Shown here: piece after piece, positions 29,996 through 33,337 of the stretch
Numbering within the stretch: position 1 is the stretch's first letter
Layout of the letters: every line of letters begins with the position of its first letter
Assembly (NCBI GenBank): GCA_003162425.1
Contig: PMOK01000028.1
Span: 9,894 to 43,230, forward strand
Direction of reading: 5' to 3'
DNA length: 33,337 bases
Origin: Bryobacterales bacterium
GTDB taxonomy: Bacteria; Acidobacteriota; Terriglobia; Bryobacterales; Bryobacteraceae
The notes under the pieces: generated by a model
What the model was told of the DNA's origin: nothing
The model's input: only the letters and a program-made list of their open reading frames with translations
Databases searched by the model: none
Position numbers and translations under genes: made by a program

Positions 29996-30526
29996 TTATT
30001 CCTCCGGAAGCTTGTCTCGGAGTTCACTGGCCAACTTGTGCACGTCCGTAGTCTTACTAAACGCTTGAACCTCCTGCTTGGAGGACTCCACGTTCACGCC
30101 CACGTGTTGGCAGAGTCTCTGCAACATCTGAAGGATCGTTGTCAGTTCCTGTTCAGACAGCATTCCAACTTGAAGATCCAGATGCGAGCGCCGTTCAGCC
30201 TGGCGGGCCATCCGGCCTTGACTGATTAGCACGAAGATAGTCAGAAAGACGCTTTCGGTAGAGACGATGAGGGCTAAGACGCCGAAAGGAAATGGATCGA
30301 AAACTTTGAGGCCTGGTAAGACGTGAAGATTTGCCAGACTCCAGCCGAAGATCAGGATCAGCTGACCCAGCAGAAATCCTATATTGCTGACAAATTTTGT
30401 AATTGTGTCGCTAACTCGCTCGGTGGCAGATCGGCGGTCAAAGGCGTCATGCTCCAGCTTCGCGATTGCTTCAATGTTGAACTGCGTAGGATTCTTGGCA
30501 GCTTGCCGTGGTGATGGATTGTCCAT
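29996..30526 (-). CDS. DUF1003 membrane protein
   Basis: 176 residues. The N-terminal part has FDRRSATERVSDTITKF. Two transmembrane helices follow, FLLGQLILIFGWSLANL and PFGVLALIVSTESVFLTIFVLISQ, then the family tail RMARQAERRSHLDLQVGMLSE in two conserved blocks, then a C-terminal helical region. This is the DUF1003 layout; the family is widespread and its function is not established. Start at 30526 (MDNPSPRQAA) has GAGGAG upstream; the frame runs on to 31270 but that part is antisense to the neighbouring hydrolase. It faces the EEP remnant end-to-end and is divergent from the hydrolase at 30644, so the 117-nt gap should hold both promoters. Confidence 0.85.
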   Translation of the reverse strand: MDNPSPRQAAKNPTQFNIEAIAKLEHDAFDRRSATERVSDTITKFVSNIGFLLGQLILIFGWSLANLHVLPGLKVFDPFPFGVLALIVSTESVFLTIFVLISQGRMARQAERRSHLDLQVGMLSEQELTTILQMLQRLCQHVGVNVESSKQEVQAFSKTTDVHKLASELRDKLPEE

Positions 30527-30643
30527 GAGATTAGCTCCTCTACCTCTTCCGCCGAAATCTGGGGCCAATCGATCAGTGTATTCAGATTCGGACCCGCCTG
30601 CTAGACTCCGGATATGCAGGATTGCGCAAGGATGTGTTGAGCG

Positions 30644-31435
30644 GTGCCATACACATTCAATAATCGAACCCGAATCTATTGGGAGCAGGAAGGGCAGGGT
30701 GAGCCGCTGTTGATGATCATGGGGCTCGGATTTCCGCTGGCGATGTGGGGCGAATTGCGGCCCTTCATGGCCCGGTATTTCCGGACGATTGTGTATGACA
30801 ACCGCGGCGTCGGCAAGAGCGATGCTCCGCTGCCGCCATACTCGATCGCTAAAATGGCCCAGGACGCTCTCTGTGTCCTGGATGCGGCCGAAGCTCCGCG
30901 CGCCAATATCCTGGGACTCTCCATGGGTGGCATGATCGCGCAGGAGGTCGCGCTTCGGACTCCCAACCGTGTTCACAAGCTGATATTGGGATGCACCGAT
31001 TGCGGCGGTCAAAGGTGTGTGCGCGCCGCGCCGGAAGTGCGTCACGCGCTTGCGCCGCGCTTTTTTGTGCCGAGAGAGAAAAGGATTGCGGCGCTGCTGC
31101 CGTTCATCTACGATCAACAAACGCCCCGTACTCGAGTCGACGCGGATGTTGAGCTTCTGCGCCGCAATGCCACACCGGTGTTGGGGTTCATAGCGCAATT
31201 GCTCGCAATCGTAGCGTGGCAATCGTACGATCGGCTGCCTCAAATCAATGTCCCAACGCTGGTCATCCATGGAGAAAACGACCGTCTGGTCCCTCCGGCA
31301 AATGCCACGATCCTTGCGGGCCGCATTCCAAACGCGAAGCTAGTGATGTTGCCGCACGCAAGCCACATTTTCCCGACCGACCAGCCGGAACGTACGCGGG
31401 AGGAGTTGCTGGCGTTCTTGACTGAATCCTCGTGA
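30644..31435 (+). CDS. Alpha/beta-fold hydrolase
   Basis: 263 residues, cytoplasmic (no signal peptide), of the canonical alpha/beta hydrolase family. It opens YWEQEGQGEPLLMIMGLG, continues with VYDNRGVGKSD and the nucleophile elbow GLSMGGMIAQE (Ser near residue 93). The acid is in VIHGENDRLVPP and the His is in LPHASHIFP. A cap region lies at about 120-185. Members act as esterases, lactonases, haloperoxidase-like or C-C hydrolases; nothing here decides which. GTG at 30644 begins the family-like sequence PYTFNNRTRIYWE; no strong ribosome site is seen. It is divergent from the DUF1003 gene and 13 nt before the Tat-signal gene, so it may head a three-gene unit with the amidase. Confidence 0.88.
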   Translation: MPYTFNNRTRIYWEQEGQGEPLLMIMGLGFPLAMWGELRPFMARYFRTIVYDNRGVGKSDAPLPPYSIAKMAQDALCVLDAAEAPRANILGLSMGGMIAQEVALRTPNRVHKLILGCTDCGGQRCVRAAPEVRHALAPRFFVPREKRIAALLPFIYDQQTPRTRVDADVELLRRNATPVLGFIAQLLAIVAWQSYDRLPQINVPTLVIHGENDRLVPPANATILAGRIPNAKLVMLPHASHIFPTDQPERTREELLAFLTESS

Positions 31436-31448
31436 TACCCTTTGGCTC

Positions 31449-31802
31449 ATGAAGGAACAAGATCCGGAATCGGCGACGCCCGCCGTTTCCAGGCGTCGCT
31501 TCGGACGTCGCGCTGCACTTGTCGCCGTTGCCGGGACGTTCTCGTCATCTTTGCTTGATTCGCAGGAAGCGGCGCACACACTTCCAGCCGCCGATCAGGC
31601 AGCGATGGACGCGAAATACGCCAACGTGATCCGGAAATACGGTGATCGGCTTTCTCCGGTCCAGCGAGTGCGTGCGCGAGAAACTCTAGTGAGCCATCAG
31701 CAGATGTTGAAGCGCATTCGAGATTTCGCGCTGGAAAATGGCGACGCGCCCGCAACAGGTCTGCGGCTCTACCCGAGCGACGCCGCAGAAAGGCGCGACT
31801 AG
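31449..31802 (+). CDS. Small Tat-signal protein preceding an amidase
   Basis: 117 residues. The N-terminus carries a twin-arginine signal (SRRRFGRRAALVAVAG), so export across the inner membrane as a folded protein is predicted. The rest is mostly helical and Arg/Ala-rich: AAMDAKYANVIRKYGDRLS and RARETLVSHQQMLKRI, ending in LENGDAPATGLRLYP. No catalytic motif is seen and I recognise no named family. The stop (31800-31802) is immediately followed by the amidase start, so the two are surely co-translated; a secreted partner or maturation subunit of the amidase is a guess. Confidence 0.7.
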   Translation: MKEQDPESATPAVSRRRFGRRAALVAVAGTFSSSLLDSQEAAHTLPAADQAAMDAKYANVIRKYGDRLSPVQRVRARETLVSHQQMLKRIRDFALENGDAPATGLRLYPSDAAERRD

Positions 31803-31803
31803 C

Positions 31804-33234
31804 TTGGTGGACGAGCAGGTTTTGTATCTTTCCATTCGCGAGCTGGCTCTCCGCATTCGCGAGCGGAAGCTATCGCCCGTCGAACTAGCCGAAGCGTATC
31901 TGGAAAGAAGCGAGCGAGTGGGTTCCAAGCTGAATGCCTACGCGACGCTTACCCGCGATCTGGCGCTCAATCAAGCGCGCTCAGCCGAGCGCGAAATTGC
32001 CTCTGGGCATTACCGCGGACCGCTGCATGGTATTCCGTATGCACCCAAGGACCTGGTTGCGGCGAAAGGCTATCCCACAACGTGGGGCGCGCCGCCATTC
32101 GCGGAACAACGCTTCGACTACAACGCCACCATCATCGAGAGACTGAATGCGGCCGGCGCCGTAATGATCGGCAAGGCGGCGATGATCGAGCTGGCTGGTG
32201 GGCTCGGCTACACCAACGGCGCAGCTTCTCTCACCGGACCAGCGCGGAATCCCTGGCAGCCGGATTGCTGGACCTGCGGATCATCGAGCGGTTCGGGCGC
32301 GGTGGTTGCAGCGGGCCTCGCGGCTTTTTCAATCGGCTCGGATACGCGCGGGTCCATCATCTGCCCTACGGCATGGTGCGGCGTCTCCGGAATGCGCCCG
32401 AGCTTCGGCCGCGTGAGCCGGCACGGGGCCATGGCCATTGCCTGGTCAATGGACAAGCTTGGCCCCATGGCGCGAACCGCCGATGATTGCGGGCTGATCC
32501 TATCCGTGATCGCCGGTCACGATCCCAAAGACCATGATTCCCTGCCGCCCGGCTTGGCCGATTTCCCGTACAGCTCCGCATCCGGGCAAGCAGCGCCGTT
32601 GCGCATTGGAAAACTCACCAACGCTTGGCCGCCCAACGCCGCTCTGGAATCCGTGATCGATGACGCCGTGCGCGTCCTGGAGAAAGACGGAGCAAAGGTC
32701 GCCGATGCGCGCGTTCCCGACGGACCGTTCGAAGATGCCGCTGAGCTGACCATCCTGATGGAAGCCGCTGCCTCGTTCCGGAACATGATTCACTCCGGCT
32801 CCTGCGCCCGGCTGCGCGACCCGCTCGGCCAGATCAATGGTTATGTCAGCGAGGAGTTCTCGTCGTCGGATTATCTGGACGTGCAGCGCATCCGCAATAT
32901 CCTGCAACGAAGAATAGATAAGTTGTTTGATGACTTCGATGTCCTAGTGGCAGCAGGCAGCGACTCCACCGCGCAGCCGTTGGTGGAGCGTCCGCGCCCA
33001 AGACGGCGTCCCGCTCTTGTCCCCGAGGAGCAGGTCAACCAAAAGGAGCCCGACGGAATATCCAGCCTGTGTGGCCTGCCGGCCCTATGCGTTCCGTGCG
33101 GCTTCAGCAAAGAAAACCTGCCCTATGGACTGCAATTCCTGGCCCGCGCCACGAACGATCATGCAGTAGTGGGCGCGGCAGCAAAATATCAGAGCCTGAC
33201 GGACTGGCACCAGAAGCATCCGCAGATCTCTTGA
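31804..33234 (+). CDS. Amidase signature family hydrolase
   Basis: About 476 residues. The amidase-signature Ser-cisSer-Lys triad is visible: Lys in YAPKDLVAAKG near residue 83, the Ser-rich loop GSSSGSGAVVAAGLA near 160 and the nucleophile region SDTRGSIICPTAWCG near 180. The front LSIRELALRIRERKLSPVELAEAYLER is standard for GatA/AS-family enzymes. It lacks an obvious signal peptide of its own. TTG at 31804 (or GTG 31807) follows the stop of the Tat protein directly and has AAAGG about 10 nt upstream. ATG at 31738 is possible but would overlap that gene by 65 nt with unfamily-like residues. The substrate is unknown; being next to aspartyl/glutamyl-tRNA genes would suggest GatA, but no GatB/C is nearby, so a stand-alone amidase is favoured. 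Confidence 0.9.
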   Translation: MVDEQVLYLSIRELALRIRERKLSPVELAEAYLERSERVGSKLNAYATLTRDLALNQARSAEREIASGHYRGPLHGIPYAPKDLVAAKGYPTTWGAPPFAEQRFDYNATIIERLNAAGAVMIGKAAMIELAGGLGYTNGAASLTGPARNPWQPDCWTCGSSSGSGAVVAAGLAAFSIGSDTRGSIICPTAWCGVSGMRPSFGRVSRHGAMAIAWSMDKLGPMARTADDCGLILSVIAGHDPKDHDSLPPGLADFPYSSASGQAAPLRIGKLTNAWPPNAALESVIDDAVRVLEKDGAKVADARVPDGPFEDAAELTILMEAAASFRNMIHSGSCARLRDPLGQINGYVSEEFSSSDYLDVQRIRNILQRRIDKLFDDFDVLVAAGSDSTAQPLVERPRPRRRPALVPEEQVNQKEPDGISSLCGLPALCVPCGFSKENLPYGLQFLARATNDHAVVGAAAKYQSLTDWHQKHPQIS

Positions 33235-33249
33235 AACGAAATCAGCTGA

Positions 33250-33337
33250 ATCTTTACTACTGCCGTGCGTCGCCATGAGTGGCGACGCGGCACGCAAAAG
33301 TACGTGCGCTACGCGCGTGGCGCGAACACTCGTGTTT
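33250..33337. repeat. CACTCRTG multi-hairpin element, copy 2 (cut by window end)
   Basis: It begins 15 nt after the amidase stop with ATCTTTACTACTGCC and aligns with 28569-28652 with about eight to ten differences plus a 4-bp CGCG insertion. It has a perfect 9-bp stem GCGTCGCCA/TGGCGACGC with loop TGAG (33267-33288), which is decayed in copy 1, and the palindrome GCGAACACTCGTGTTT at the window edge. The rest of the element lies outside the window. Confidence 0.85.

Noticed and set aside
30527..31270. N-terminal extension of the DUF1003 frame
   Set aside because: The extra part is antisense to the alpha/beta hydrolase; MDNPSP at 30526 has a good ribosome site and fits the family length.

Overview
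The window looks like chromosomal DNA from a GC-rich soil bacterium, most likely an Acidobacterium of the Solibacter/Bryobacterales type. This is an inference from the gene mix (large multidomain synthase, propeller-type sensor kinase, a run of detoxification-type enzymes, Tat protein plus amidase, NodT-type efflux) and from multi-hairpin intergenic repeats. No rRNA, tRNA, CRISPR array, transposase or phage gene was seen.

Region 1 (1-11591, + strand) is a lipid/polyketide assembly locus of three tightly packed genes. The first is a 5'-truncated synthase with visible order KS - ACP - ACP - ACP - KR - DH. The second is a single-chain acyl-CoA carboxylase of eukaryotic-like layout (biotin carboxylase, biotin carrier, long central region, carboxyltransferase in one 1872-residue chain). 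The third is an Sfp-type phosphopantetheinyl transferase. Together they could make the extender (malonyl-CoA or a homologue), activate the carrier domains and run an iterative chain. All three carrier domains have Thr where Ser normally carries phosphopantetheine, and a 92-bp four-hairpin repeat sits in frame between the second and third carriers.

Region 2 (11658-15248, - strand) is an operon read STAS-domain protein, SnoaL/NTF2-like protein, SDR, aldo/keto reductase, alpha/beta hydrolase, DUF302 protein. Most of its genes have clear Shine-Dalgarno sequences. Upstream lies a short PAS-domain kinase remnant.

Region 3 (15932-20674, + strand) couples a GH16-like lipoprotein, a 1030-residue beta-propeller/Y_Y_Y sensor histidine kinase and a NarL-type response regulator through overlapping ends. 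It is followed by a DoxX protein that appears to start at CTG and by a five-helix membrane protein.

Region 4 (21893-22544) is decaying DNA: an alpha/beta hydrolase with an internal deletion and a frameshift, then a fragment of a Dps-like gene. Region 5 (22659-28550) is a complete tripartite RND efflux operon. Region 6 (28569-29979) holds a multi-hairpin repeat, then the front of a DUF4118 sensor protein joined to the back of an endonuclease/exonuclease/phosphatase gene. Region 7 (29996-33337) has a DUF1003 protein (- strand), an alpha/beta hydrolase, a small Tat-signal protein and an amidase, and ends inside a second copy of the multi-hairpin repeat.
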